Source of the DNA: Brettanomyces bruxellensis
Lineage: Eukaryota > Ascomycota > Pichiomycetes > Pichiales > Pichiaceae
Assembly: GCF_011074885.1 (NCBI RefSeq)
Contig: NC_054689.1
Span: forward strand, 1,860,001 to 1,924,000
Length of the DNA: 64,000 nucleotides
Direction of reading: 5' to 3'
Of this stretch, positions 29,756-40,251 are shown one piece after another; the first letter of the stretch is position 1, and every line of letters starts with the position of its first letter. The notes under the pieces were generated by a model. That model had not been told where the DNA came from. It searched no databases and saw nothing but the letters and a program-made list of their open reading frames with translations. The position numbers were made by a program, and so were the translations under genes.

Positions 29756-30799
29756 ATGGCAGAAAAATCATCAAAAGAATCTGTGTCGTTCTCTGTCGAT
29801 CCTTTTTCCAACGAAAGAATATCAGGTCACAAATCGGTTGCAACAAATGATGCAACTGATAGCAGGAGTTCCAACACAGGAGCATTTGGCTTTTTTAAAG
29901 GGTCTGCCTTTGCGAAGGCGGTGGCTTCAAACACAGAGCCTCCAAAAAATTTCAATGCTAACAGAAGAACCAGTGTTTCTGCCGAAGCAATGAATCCAAA
30001 TAACTTTAAGGATGACTGGAAGGCACCTGTTCATCATCTTACACATGAACAATTGCAACGTTTAAACGATTCAGTTGTAAAAAACTTTTTGTTCAGTCAG
30101 TTGGACCAGGAGTCGCTAAAAACTATCATTTTTGCTTTGGAGGAAAAGCGGGTGAATAAAGGTGACGAGGTTATCAAACAGGGTGATCAGGGTGATTTTT
30201 TCTATGTTGTCGAGAAAGGCAAAGTTAGTTATTATGTTGATGGTAAAAAGGTGAATGATTCTTCAAATGGTTCTTCTTTTGGTGAGCTAGCATTGATGTA
30301 TAATTCACCTAGAGCTGCAACTGTTGTTGCCGAATCAGACTGTATACTGTGGGCATTGGATAGGATGACTTTTAGGAGGATCCTTTTGGAAAGAACTTCT
30401 AGGAAGAGAAGCATGTATGACCGCTTTTTAAAGGAGGTTCCATTATTGAAATCACTTTCATCATACGAAAGGTCAAAGTTGGCTGATGCTTTGAACACAG
30501 AAAACTATGTTGAAGGGAAGAATATTGTCACACAGGGAGAGGGTGGTGAGAATTTCTATTTTATCGAAAATGGTACGGCGGATGTTATCAAAGATGGTAA
30601 AGTTGTCCAAAAATTAAGGAAAGGTGATTATTTCGGAGAATTGGCTTTGCTCTATGATTCACCTAGACAGGCAACTGTTAAGGCTACCAGTTCTTTAAAA
30701 GTGGTGACATTAGGAAAAAGTGGTTTCCAGAGATTGTTGGGTCCTGCCGTCGAAGTTCTTAAACTTCAAGATCCTACAAAAAAGATGAAGTCAAATTGA
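29756..30799 (+). CDS. BCY1: Regulatory subunit of cAMP-dependent protein kinase
   Basis: The 347-residue protein inhibits the PKA catalytic subunits until cAMP binds. The pseudosubstrate RRTSV is at 70-74. Two cyclic-nucleotide domains follow, with phosphate-binding cassettes [18 protein letters not shown] and [18 protein letters not shown], each with the Glu and Arg needed for cAMP. The C-terminus [16 protein letters not shown] is conserved. In S. cerevisiae Bcy1 (416 residues) an N-terminal dimerization/docking domain precedes a pseudosubstrate near residue 142. Here only 69 Ser-rich residues come first and no dimerization motif is seen. A missed upstream exon is possible. Confidence 0.95.
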   Translation: MAEKSSKESVSFSVDPFSNERISGHKSVATNDATDSRSSNTGAFGFFKGSAFAKAVASNTEPPKNFNANRRTSVSAEAMNPNNFKDDWKAPVHHLTHEQLQRLNDSVVKNFLFSQLDQESLKTIIFALEEKRVNKGDEVIKQGDQGDFFYVVEKGKVSYYVDGKKVNDSSNGSSFGELALMYNSPRAATVVAESDCILWALDRMTFRRILLERTSRKRSMYDRFLKEVPLLKSLSSYERSKLADALNTENYVEGKNIVTQGEGGENFYFIENGTADVIKDGKVVQKLRKGDYFGELALLYDSPRQATVKATSSLKVVTLGKSGFQRLLGPAVEVLKLQDPTKKMKSN

Positions 30800-31195
30800 G
30801 GCATGACATTATCAAGCTAAGAAATGCATGGAGCATTCTATAGTTTTATTGGATATATACATAACTGCGGGAAGCTTTTTCGAATAACCAACCTTCCTGA
30901 TCTTTTTCTTTCTATCACTTTACGTTTTTTTTTTTTTTTTTGCTTCATTTGTTTGCACCAATTAACTTTTACTATGCTTGGGGAAAAGTGACAACGTACA
31001 AGAAAAACACTCATAGCTTTATTGGAAGAGCAGCATGCTCAGGATATAAATAATAAAAGAACAATAACTTAAAGGCGCATTAAAAGGAGAAATCAAAAGA
31101 GATGAAGATAATAATAGGAAAGTGACAGTAAATCACATCGCACTTAAACACTTCTGAAAATGATTTTATCCAAAAAGAAAGTTCAAAATCTGCCT
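30800..31195. other. Convergent intergenic region between BCY1 and ERG28
   Basis: These 396 bases contain the two 3' ends. A T17 run near 30926-30942 stands out and may serve in 3'-end formation. No gene is seen. Confidence 0.5.
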
Positions 31196-31624
31196 TCATG
31201 CGACAACTCCGGTGTAGAACTCTCTTTGAGAAAGCATCCAAGCAATTGAGCAAGTTGAGACAATCAAAGGACCAAATAGACCCTTGTCAAACTTGCAGCT
31301 TTTGTAGTAAAGCCATTCAGAGCCGAAATGCCATAAGGCAATACAATAAGAAGCAATGCAAATATTATAAACATTAACATCATTGATATGGTAGGCAGCG
31401 AAGTAACGAATAATAGCAGAAATAAGAGTCCACGTACCAAAAGTACGTGCAGACAAAGGAGTGACCTCCTCAGGCTTGTTTGCATACACCTGCTTAGTTA
31501 ATGCTAGATTAACGTAAGTCTGGACGGAGTTAAAAACAGAAACAATCGAAATGAAAAACAACCATTTTGGCAAGATACCTGGTGCAGTTGGTAAGTGCGT
31601 AGTTAGAGTATCAATGAGAGACAT
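31196..31624 (-). CDS. ERG28: Ergosterol biosynthesis scaffold protein Erg28
   Basis: The 142-residue polytopic ER protein scaffolds the sterol C-4 demethylation enzymes (Erg25, Erg26, Erg27). Four hydrophobic segments are visible, with the family motifs PKWLFFISIVSVFNSVQTY, LSARTFGTWTLISAIIRYFAAY and ALWHFGSEWLYY. S. cerevisiae Erg28 is 148 residues. A TCGTATA sterol-element-like motif lies 181 bp upstream of the start. Confidence 0.94.
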   Translation of the reverse strand: MSLIDTLTTHLPTAPGILPKWLFFISIVSVFNSVQTYVNLALTKQVYANKPEEVTPLSARTFGTWTLISAIIRYFAAYHINDVNVYNICIASYCIALWHFGSEWLYYKSCKFDKGLFGPLIVSTCSIAWMLSQREFYTGVVA

Positions 31625-32150
31625 TGTTAAGACACAGCAAAGTGATCAACCTTAAAACCTTATAATAAATATGGATAAGCGTTACAAAAACGTTCGAAGG
31701 TATATATTTGCAAGAAGAAAAATTCACATGTGTAAGAAAAAAGGAGTGCCAGCTGGGCATCCAGATATAGGGCACATGAACTGGCAACAGGCAAGAGCTT
31801 TTCCTCGTATAGAATGTTTATGATTCCAAAATTTCGGACCAGAACCAGAATGTATGTATTGTTTTCCGGGAATCGTGAAAAAATTTTGGTGCGGTATATG
31901 TGGGAGAGCAGTCCGACAAAGAAACACCTAAGTATTTCAACGACGCGTCGAGCGACTAAAAGCAACTTCTCATTGCCGGAATCTTTGGGTGATAAAGGAT
32001 GAGGGAAAAGAACGGATATTTTTTTGTGTAGTAGTCTATTTCGTCGACAAACCGATGAATAAACAACCACAAGAGTAAGCGTGGTGTATTAGTATATATC
32101 AGCTATAAAAAAAATAAATACACGAACCGTTTGCTTAGAAACAAAAGATA
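31625..32150. promoter_or_regulatory. Divergent ERG28/CAP2 promoter region
   Basis: These 526 bases hold both promoters. The motif TCGTATA at 31805-31811 matches the sterol response element bound by Upc2/Ecm22-type regulators. A TATATA-rich stretch near 32090 is close to CAP2. A 136-codon minus-strand open frame at 31660-32070 has no recognisable protein character. Confidence 0.5.
31805..31811 (+). promoter_or_regulatory. Sterol response element-like motif upstream of ERG28
   Basis: TCGTATA equals the yeast sterol response element core and lies 181 bp upstream of the ERG28 ATG. The same heptamer also occurs near 9820 upstream of SET2, so chance is a real alternative in AT-rich DNA. Confidence 0.4.
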
Positions 32151-33054
32151 ATGGTATGTTTTAATTGTCTTTGGTCGTAAGGTAGAACATTGGTACTAAC
32201 ATTCCGATTTCCTTCAGTCGGATAAAGCATTTGATGCATCGCTAGATTTGTTGAGGCGTTTGAATCCCAAGAAGATATCCAAGAACCTTTTAAATCTTTG
32301 TCGACTTGAGCCAGAATTAGCGGAAGATCTTTTATCGTCAGTTGATACTCCATTGAAAATCCAGAAATGTGGAAAGACGGGCAAAAGCTACTTGTGCTGT
32401 GACTACAACAGAGATGGCGACTCTTATAGATCACCTTGGAGTAACCAATATTATCCTACAATTGGTGATGAGGATCAAGCGCCTCACCCAACTGCGTACT
32501 TGAGAACAATGGAAGAGTTTGCCAATGATTCTTTTGATATTTACAGGGATCTTTATTATGAGGGCGGGGAATCCAGTGTGTACTTTTGGGATACGGAAGA
32601 TGAAGATGTTAATCAAACTGGTGAAATCGGATTTGCTGGTGTAGTGTTACTTAAAAAGCAAATTGATCCAACAAATCAAGGTAACGGTGGATGCTGGGAT
32701 TCTATACACGTCTTTGAAGTTATTCCAGAGAATTCTGGTATAGCGACATACAAGTTAACTTCTACAGTCATTTTAGATCTTTCTACATCGCAGGATATGG
32801 ACATGTTTTTGAGTGGAAACTTGACGAGGCAGAATGAGAAGAAGCTGAAGTACACTAGTGCCTCCTCTCATGTTGCGAACATTGGATCCGTAATAGAAGA
32901 TACGGAGAGCAAATTAAGAAATATGCTTCAAGAAGTGTATTTCGATAAAACGAAGAGTATAATCGGAGATTTGAGATCAATTCAGACACTTAATGTTAAG
33001 GAAGATGAAAGATTAAGGCAAGAGACACTTATCAAGAAACTACGGCAGTTGTAA
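32151..33054 (+). CDS. CAP2: F-actin capping protein beta subunit (spliced)
   Basis: The 279-residue beta subunit of the actin capping protein blocks barbed ends with Cap1. Exon 1 is only the ATG (32151-32153) and exon 2 is 32218-33054. Joining gives an N-terminus Met-Ser-Asp-Lys-Ala-Phe-Asp, matching the family start, and then LDLLRRLNPKK. Further signatures are LCCDYNRDGDSYRSPWSN, NDSFDIYRDLYYEGGESSVY and the tentacle helix near the C-terminus. S. cerevisiae Cap2 is 287 residues and has no intron. Confidence 0.95.
32154..32217 (+). other. CAP2 intron (64 bases), directly after the start codon
   Basis: The donor GTATGT follows the ATG. The branch site TACTAAC is at 32194-32200 and the acceptor TTCAG ends at 32217. 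Exon 2 continues in frame with the conserved protein N-terminus. Confidence 0.93.
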
Positions 33055-33413
33055 GTCAGTATTTAATATTTTCAGAGATTTTTCTATTAAAGGCATTTAC
33101 ATAAAAACGCTTTCTTTAGGCTGTGATAAAATGTGGATGGGATTTGTTCCGTGGTTTAACGAAGTTATAAGTAATATGAAATCATTTTAACACATCCGTA
33201 CATCATAAATAATTTGTATGTCGCTCACATATTCGGGGGACTGCTCATCCGGATTTTCCAAAGGATCTTATTCATTTATACTATAAACATTTGTCATTAG
33301 CATATATTTGGGAACTAAGCACACCATTTTTAAGTTTAAATCTACTGTAACTACATAGAGTAGTGAGTGATTTAATTAAAGGAGGAGTATCTAAACCAAG
33401 TCAAAAGTACATT
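33055..33413. other. Intergenic region between CAP2 and CKA1
   Basis: These 359 bases hold the CAP2 3' end and the CKA1 promoter. The CKA1 frame is open upstream to GTG at 33363 but has no ATG before 33414. Nothing else is seen. Confidence 0.5.
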
Positions 33414-34409
33414 ATGGTTGTGAGCATTTCACGGGTTTACGCCGATGTGAATGAGCACAAACCTAAGTCATATTGGGATTACGAGAATCTCTCTATATCT
33501 TGGGGAACACAGAAAAGTTATGAGGTTACAAGGAAAGTGGGTAGAGGAAAATATTCAGAGGTTTTTGAGGGTTGTGAAATGGGTACAGGAAATAAGATAA
33601 TAATTAAGGCACTTAAGCCAATAAAGAAGAAGAAGATCAAGAAGGAGATAAAAATTTTACAGGATTTGGCAGGGGGACCACAGATAGTGGAACTTTTAGA
33701 TGTTGTGAGGGATCCAATATCGAAAACACCGGCACTGATATTTGAATACGTTAATAATATGGATTTTAAGGTTCTCTATCCACAACTCACAGATATGGAA
33801 GTTCGTTTCTACATGTATAAATTACTGGAGGCAATAAATTATGCACATTCAATGGGTATAATGCATAGAGATATTAAGCCTCACAATGTTATGATTGATC
33901 GTGCGCATAAGAAGTTGAGACTTATTGACTGGGGATTGGCTGAGTTTTACCATCCAGGAATGGATTACAACGTTAGAGTAGCATCTAGATACTTTAAAGG
34001 TCCAGAACTACTGGTCGATTATCGATTTTATGATTACTCTTTAGATATATGGTCATTCGGTGCAACATTTGCTTCAATAATTTTTAAAAAAGAACCTTTT
34101 TTTTATGGGAAATCCAATACCGACCAACTTGTTCAGATCGCTCGTGTTCTCGGAACTGACGATCTATACAAATATTTAGACAAATACGGCTTGAAGCTGG
34201 GACAACAATATGCTGATCTTGGCCATTATATTCGTAGGCCATGGAAACGTTTTGTTAATGATGGTAACAAAAATTTAGTAAGTGATGAGGCCATTGATTT
34301 GATAGACAAAATTCTTCGTTACGACCATCAAACAAGACTTACCGCCAAAGAATGCATGATGCATGCATACTTTGATCCGATTCGATCAGTTCTCAAATTG
34401 TCAAAGTAG
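33414..34409 (+). CDS. CKA1: Casein kinase 2 catalytic (alpha) subunit
   Basis: The 331-residue kinase is CK2 alpha. The glycine loop is [12 protein letters not shown], the basic cluster typical of CK2 is [11 protein letters not shown], the catalytic loop is [12 protein letters not shown], and the metal motif is Asp-Trp-Gly ([14 protein letters not shown]), the CK2 variant of DFG. The p+1 region is [16 protein letters not shown]. Matches such as [14 protein letters not shown] and [14 protein letters not shown] are closer to Cka1 than Cka2, but the roughly 40-residue insertion of S. cerevisiae Cka1 is missing. The start is the first ATG (33414). Confidence 0.93.
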   Translation: MVVSISRVYADVNEHKPKSYWDYENLSISWGTQKSYEVTRKVGRGKYSEVFEGCEMGTGNKIIIKALKPIKKKKIKKEIKILQDLAGGPQIVELLDVVRDPISKTPALIFEYVNNMDFKVLYPQLTDMEVRFYMYKLLEAINYAHSMGIMHRDIKPHNVMIDRAHKKLRLIDWGLAEFYHPGMDYNVRVASRYFKGPELLVDYRFYDYSLDIWSFGATFASIIFKKEPFFYGKSNTDQLVQIARVLGTDDLYKYLDKYGLKLGQQYADLGHYIRRPWKRFVNDGNKNLVSDEAIDLIDKILRYDHQTRLTAKECMMHAYFDPIRSVLKLSK

Positions 34410-34558
34410 AAATAGAGGTACAGAGAAATCTTAGAAGTTTTAATTGCATAAACTCATCTCTGCGGTGATAATTAATCAATAATATGTATACTCATTTCGT
34501 ATCTGAAATCGGGGGATGAAATCTCCGTATAATATCGTTTCTTTCGAAACCATAAATA

Positions 34559-35519
34559 TTAAACTCTACTCATCGCAATGAGATATTTTTTGTGCCTCAG
34601 AAAGTATCGTAAAGGAGTGGCCGTTCTAATAACCATAAGAAAAACTTGTATCTTATATATACACCTATCAGAGAGCAAAATCGCTTTGTATTGCTCATCC
34701 ATTGCAGCCAAGTCGACCAAGTTCTTTAATACCCAACATAAAATATTCTGACATGAAGAAATAGATCTAAACCTTGAAGGATAAGTTTGCATTTTGTGGG
34801 ATCCCAACAACGGTTTATATCTATTCCAGGCCATGCTCTCTTGAGGATTTCTGGTATTTACAACAATGATGTCTTCAAGAAGACCAATCAACTTTCTTGC
34901 AGCATGCTGCCTATTGAAATAGGCACAATTAAATTGCATCTGAAATAATTTGGACAGTTGACTATAAATCTCCGAACATAATCTCATATTATGACCATTA
35001 TCCTGATGCTGTGCAACAACGAGAGCCAATCTATGGATATCTGAAGAAATAGGACTTTGAATAATAGTTTCGCGCGTATCTTCGATATCCTCGATCAACC
35101 CATTCAAATCCTTCGAAATACTCTTCAATGTTTTTGTGAGACATCGTTTTAATGTTGTTTGCGGAGTAAGTTGATGACTTTTTAAAGGGAGAAATCTTGT
35201 TGTAGAACCCCGGAGCCTTTTTCTTCTTGGAGAGACAAGTCGTATGTAAAGGTTAAAAACAAAAACTGAAGGTAATTCAGGGAATGATTAGTTAGTTCTC
35301 GATCAAATTGGAATCTTTGAAGGAACAAAAAGAAGCCACTTACTTTTGATATCCGGCTTTTTTCTATTAACGTACTGGGATCTGCAAAATAATACCAATG
35401 CTGTGGCCTAAATAGGAGGGTTAGTATGTCTAGTGGGACATATTAGTAAAAACGATGAAGAGGAAACATACAAGCAATAAGTCGTCTTCAGCAATACATT
35501 GGGCCGCACCTGTCTGCAT
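34559..35519 (-). CDS. Unidentified three-exon gene
   Basis: Three exons join into 272 codons plus stop: 35472-35519, 35344-35407 and 34559-35265. Both introns have standard donors and branch sites, phases agree (48, 64 and 707 bases) and an in-frame stop precedes the ATG. The protein has a hydrophobic helix near the N-terminus (LLLATALVLFCRSQYV), a basic segment (RLVSPRRKRLRG) and a largely helical C-terminal half (GLIEDIEDTRETII, KLIGLLEDIIVV). No family is certain. The N-terminal pattern and the presence of introns loosely recall the meiotic recombination protein Mei4, which is only a hypothesis. It converges on CKA1. Confidence 0.7.
35266..35343 (-). other. Intron 2 of the three-exon gene (78 bases)
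   Basis: The donor is GTAAGT (35338-35343 on the minus strand). The branch-like AACTAAC is at 35291-35297 and the acceptor TTCAG ends at 35266. It is phase 1, and the joined codon restores the long 3' frame. Confidence 0.75.
35408..35471 (-). other. Intron 1 of the three-exon gene (64 bases)
   Basis: The donor is GTATGT (35466-35471 on the minus strand). The branch site TACTAAC at 35420-35426 is a perfect consensus, and the acceptor TTTAG ends at 35408. It is phase 0. Confidence 0.85.
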
Positions 35520-37321
35520 ACTATTGGATTATGTAAATGTACTTTAAAACAAACTTGAGTTCTGAGTGGATCGAAAGTGAAGCTTAGTAAAAGGGAGAAA
35601 ATGTGAACACGCGTCATGGGATTAAAAGGGATTTCCACTGCTCGAAAAAGGGCAATTGAGATGGCCTATGCTTTCATCGGGAAATTATCCACTCGCGGTA
35701 AATTTAGGCATGGGGCAAAAATATGGGAAATAGACGATGTAAACAAGATCAGTATTAATTTGCGGCGTTATTTAGGTACGCCGTAAGCAGACAAAAAGAT
35801 GAAAACGACACATTGGTGGAGAATTCACAAGTAAACTGTACCCAAGGTTCACACACAAATATTAGATAAAGAACAGTGCTATTAGATAAAGAACAGTGCC
35901 AACACTTTTGGGCTGACGGAAGAAACCCAAAAATATGCAAAAAAATAAAAAATAAAAAATAAATGTAGTATATAGTCCATAATTAAAAGTAGGAAGGGAA
36001 GATCCGCACATATAATTAAATTGTAGGCAGATCCCCATATAACAGCTGTTAAACTTAGTTTTAAGAACAAATGTTCGGCCGAATAAACACACACAAAAAA
36101 TAAATACTGCGTTTAAATTGTATTTAGTATATTGTCCAAGAATACGAGACAGTTCCTTAATTCATTGTTAAAAAGACTGGGCTTTACGATCGCTGCACAA
36201 AACTATTATTCTACCGAGTGCCTGGCACACCAATAAAGTAAACATACACGGCACATTTATTAATTGATTCTTTAGATTTCCATAAAACGTAGGTCTCGAG
36301 ATAATGCTGCGATAAGGCGTCTTGGCTTGATCTCGAATATTTAGTCTTCATGTCAAATTATTTTTTTGTCTGGCAGCTACAACATGAAAAACATCACAAA
36401 CCATAATAGTATCGGGAAAAAAAGAAAAATCGTTGTATGAAAAGTTCGGACGATGATCCAACTATGGAAAGAAAGAAAGACGGGTAGGGGAAAAATATGT
36501 ATGGAGAGCCAAATCGTAAATTAAAATGTGAACTTACATTACAAGGCCTTTTCTATGTTTATCTAATTTAAGAATGAACAAGTCGGAATTGATAAATAAA
36601 TGCGGCATGTATTACATAGAAGAGTTCCTGTGCAGTGAGAAACAGGCTCGAAAAAAAGTGGATATGGATAGCCGCTCACTCTTTTCGGTATCTGCCCAGT
36701 CCAAATGGTCCGATCTCATTGTTGATATTAGCTTTATGGAGAAAGAACATTTGCCCCAGCGGCATAATCCAGAAACAGTACAAAATTGCTTCCCGAAATC
36801 GTCTACGAATAACATAACCTTCTGAATCGCTGCTATTAGGAAGTGGAATGTGTTAATTGGTGTGTGCAAGAGACTTTATGCGAAGGGCCCTGTTTCTTCC
36901 TTAGGGTCTTCCAATAATGCCGGCAAAAGCCCGTATCACGATACCTAAACGACAATGCATATGATGTTTCAAAATTATTTTTTGTTAATTACAAGAGTTA
37001 CCCATCTAACAGGAAGAAGAATGAGCCGAGATACATATTGGTATACACGTATGCATCCTGTATCTTCATGTGCTTTAGTGTACATCTTTTATTTTATTTT
37101 TTTTCAGAGAACTCCTTCACATTGTTCTGGCGGTTCTCCTTTTTTTTTGTTCTATTTCATTTTTATATTATCGGAACTTTTTTTTTCTGTCGTCAGCTAA
37201 GTTTTGACTCGTCTCATTTATACAATCCTTGGGAACTGTTCCTTTTCCTTAAACTATATTTCCACCTTGGCTTTATGAAGCTGCATATTGGCACATTCTA
37301 TCTGTGGCTTGTATTACTGTA
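35520..37321. promoter_or_regulatory. 1.8-kb intergenic region upstream of YAK1
   Basis: No gene can be supported here. Features are a 20-bp tandem duplication (about 35863-35902, unit TTAGATAAAGAACAGTGC plus two bases), an A-rich run at 35938-35962 and T-rich tracts at 37085-37190. A small 83-codon frame at 36574-36825 is doubtful. A promoter of this length suits a heavily regulated kinase gene. Confidence 0.5.
35863..35902. repeat. 20-bp tandem duplication
   Basis: The unit containing TTAGATAAAGAACAGTGC occurs twice in direct succession. It carries a GATAAAG core. It may be a recent slippage product. Confidence 0.7.
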
Positions 37322-39799
37322 ATGATGGAATCACATGTCATTTATAAACAGACTAAACAACCGGAATCAAATTTATCCAAAAATAACGACGAATCCTCCA
37401 ATCATTTTGTTCCGAATAATTATTCAATAAATTCGACTGGTCCATATCCTTCATTTGACCAAAATTCGTCTTTAGATAAATCAAAACAGCAACAGGAGGA
37501 AGGTCCTTTATTTAATAAGCTTGCACCAGTGCAGCAAGACGAGATGTCACCATACCTAGAGATCGAGCAACAGCAAGCTTTAGCAAGGAAATGTTATCAG
37601 GCCCAAACTTCGACATATTCATCATATCCGAACACACCATATGCCACTGTACAAGCTCCACCATCGAATATACAAACAAAAGCTTCACCCTGCTTTTCGG
37701 TTCAAAATACTACAGGAATAGCAGGTTCGCGTATTGGCCTGTCAAATAGAAGAATGCCATCATTTTCTCATACCATGCAGCAATTCTCATCGCCGCCGAC
37801 TTCAAATCCATTGTCACTATCATCATCATCATCTCCTTATATGCTAACTGGTATACCGTTGAATTATGGCCCCAACCAGGAACGAACAAACTATCCTCAG
37901 GTAGGTGAGCATCTCGGTGCATTCAGGAATCCATGGGGTTCGATGCCTATACCGGAGACTTCAATTACATCTTCTCCACAGCAGGTCGGAAATTACAGTT
38001 ATAATCTACCAGCCGATCACTATGGTAATCGGAGTTCGTTTTCATCCGCTCTCTCCACTACGTTTGAAGATATGGAGTTGAACGGTCGTACAAACCAAAA
38101 GTATATGCCAACAACTACTCAGCCGCCTGTACTAGGAGTGTCAAAACAAATTCAAGCTGCACATATACCCAAGCAGCAGATATCTCGCAAGCAAGCTCCT
38201 CCTGCATCATTGTCATCTAACCTTCGTGGAGCTCCGAGAAGAAGATCAATTGCTGCTGGATGCTTTGCTACCGATTATTCAGGTAGTGCATTATCGCATC
38301 CGTTGAATACATACAGCACATCAACCTCTCCGACCGAAGATTTACCCTCACAGTTTTCATACGTTATGCCATCGATGATACACAAACAAGGCTTGCCTCC
38401 AAACTTGCATTCCCAACATTCACAGATCACCTGTAAGAGAATAATTCCTGCTCCAAGGTTTAGCAGGGTGAAGTCGTTGGGTGACTTACGTCCCAAAATA
38501 AACGTGAAACCAAAATATAGAAGAGCCACATCCAGAAATACGTATGTTTCTCCTTTAAATGCATTAACTACATCCATATCTGCCTCTTATATGATGTGTG
38601 TTCCTGAGTTCAGCTATAGAAAGTCACAGAACCCACGAAGAGTGCTAACTAAGCCTAGCGAACCGCGAGGAAATCAGGGATTTGACAATGACTCTCAGGA
38701 TTATATTTTGTATGTCAATGATATTTTGGGAACACAGGAGAACAAGAAGTATTTGGTAATTGATATATTGGGTTACGGCACTTTTGGACAGGTGGTAAAA
38801 TGTCAGAATTTGGATACCCATGAAATAGTGGCTGTTAAGGTGGTTAAATCAATACCAATGTATTTTAACAAACTGTTTGCGGAGGCTTCAATTCTTGAAT
38901 ACCTGAATCAAAGGGTTGACCCTAAAGATGAACATCACATAATGCGTTTGAAGGACAAGTTTGTTCATAAAGGTCACATCTGTCTAGTTTTGGAACTACT
39001 TTCCTTGAACTTATATCAACTATTAAAGCAGAACCAGTTTAATGGCCTCAGCATAAACCTAATCAAGGAGTTTACAGTGCAATTACTGGATGCGCTTTGT
39101 ACATTTAAAGAGGCCGAGCTAATACATGGCGATCTAAAACCGGAGAATATATTACTTGTCAGTTCAGACCATGCGGAGATTAAGGTCATTGATTTTGGAT
39201 CGGCATGTCATCAAAAGCAGGTCTCGAACCCATATATACAATCAAGGTTTTATCGTTCCCCAGAAGTAATTCTTGGACTCGCATATGGACCTCCAATTGA
39301 TATGTGGTCTGTAGGATGCATTCTGTCCGAACTATTCCTGGGATTTCCATTGTTACCAGGTGCATCTTCATATGATCAACTATTTAGAATAATCAGGATG
39401 TTTGGAATGCCACCGAAGTGGATGCTTGAAATGGGTCAGCATTCTCACAACTTCTTCAATAAGCAATTTCTTCCAGGTAGCGGGGAAACACATTATTCTT
39501 TTAAGACAATAAATGAATTCTCAAAGGAAAATCACAAAGCTATTCCAAAGCTGCAGGGGGAACATTTTAAGGACCAATATTTGTATGATATTATTATGAA
39601 CTATAAGATGCCTAAGAAATATATGAATCAACAAATGATTGATAAAGAAATATACAATAGAAAATGTTTTACACATTTTCTTAAGGGTGTATTGGACATT
39701 GATCCCCTAAAGAGATGGACACCACAGGAAGCTGCCTTACATCCATTTGTGACAGATAAGCCGTTTAATGGAAATTGGAGTCCACCATCAAGGAGATAA
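37322..39799 (+). CDS. YAK1: DYRK-family protein kinase Yak1
   Basis: The 825-residue kinase restrains growth under glucose and TORC1/PKA control. The start is the first of two adjacent ATGs (37322, 37325). Residues 1-450 are a long disordered region rich in Gln, Asn, Ser and Pro. The kinase domain starts near 480 with ILGYGTFGQVVKC. The catalytic loop is HGDLKPENIL, where Gly replaces Arg of HRD (DYRK/Yak1 members usually have Cys here). The metal motif is VIDFGSACH. The activation loop YIQSRFYRSPEVILGL has the tyrosine pair of autophosphorylating DYRK kinases. S. cerevisiae Yak1 is 807 residues. PKA control would tie it functionally to BCY1 in the same window. Confidence 0.95.
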   Translation: MMESHVIYKQTKQPESNLSKNNDESSNHFVPNNYSINSTGPYPSFDQNSSLDKSKQQQEEGPLFNKLAPVQQDEMSPYLEIEQQQALARKCYQAQTSTYSSYPNTPYATVQAPPSNIQTKASPCFSVQNTTGIAGSRIGLSNRRMPSFSHTMQQFSSPPTSNPLSLSSSSSPYMLTGIPLNYGPNQERTNYPQVGEHLGAFRNPWGSMPIPETSITSSPQQVGNYSYNLPADHYGNRSSFSSALSTTFEDMELNGRTNQKYMPTTTQPPVLGVSKQIQAAHIPKQQISRKQAPPASLSSNLRGAPRRRSIAAGCFATDYSGSALSHPLNTYSTSTSPTEDLPSQFSYVMPSMIHKQGLPPNLHSQHSQITCKRIIPAPRFSRVKSLGDLRPKINVKPKYRRATSRNTYVSPLNALTTSISASYMMCVPEFSYRKSQNPRRVLTKPSEPRGNQGFDNDSQDYILYVNDILGTQENKKYLVIDILGYGTFGQVVKCQNLDTHEIVAVKVVKSIPMYFNKLFAEASILEYLNQRVDPKDEHHIMRLKDKFVHKGHICLVLELLSLNLYQLLKQNQFNGLSINLIKEFTVQLLDALCTFKEAELIHGDLKPENILLVSSDHAEIKVIDFGSACHQKQVSNPYIQSRFYRSPEVILGLAYGPPIDMWSVGCILSELFLGFPLLPGASSYDQLFRIIRMFGMPPKWMLEMGQHSHNFFNKQFLPGSGETHYSFKTINEFSKENHKAIPKLQGEHFKDQYLYDIIMNYKMPKKYMNQQMIDKEIYNRKCFTHFLKGVLDIDPLKRWTPQEAALHPFVTDKPFNGNWSPPSRR

Positions 39800-40251
39800 T
39801 AGATTTGTACCTCTCTCTTCATTTCGGCTTCATGATTCCTAATATGACTGCGGTATGTACATTAACTTTTCTATTAAACTATTGTTAAAACGTAAACATA
39901 CTTTATTTAAGGGTAGCTAATTTAAATGTGTTGGCTTTTTATAAGATCTCTACAGTGAGTGCACTATTCCATTGTTAGCCGGGAGCATATTGTAAAATGA
40001 GAAACACAACGTAAGAAAAATGAAATATATGGTGAAAATCCGATCTTTGGTGATTTATTGAATTGGGTAAAAAATTATTGAAGACGGGGGTGGGCAACCG
40101 AATCTGGGCGTCGAAAATTTTTTGTTATGTGCTATATTACAACATTAAGTATCCTTTCAACCCCCAAAGTAAAAAAAAAACAAGAGGCTGTGGCTGCAAA
40201 CGAGCACATACTTTATAGAGCCGAAGACGTACGTAAAGAGAAGAAACAAAA
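39800..40251. other. Intergenic region between YAK1 and TIM17
   Basis: These 452 bases hold the YAK1 3' end and the TIM17 promoter. A GC-richer patch (GACGGGGGTGGGC) at about 40083 stands out. No gene is seen. Confidence 0.45.

Noticed and set aside
31660..32070. 136-codon minus-strand open frame upstream of ERG28
   Set aside because: It lies in the divergent promoter, resembles no family and has an irregular composition.
36574..36825. 83-codon forward frame between the three-exon gene and YAK1
   Set aside because: No motif is recognised; a similar-sized frame exists on the other strand at the same place, as expected by chance in GC-richer DNA.
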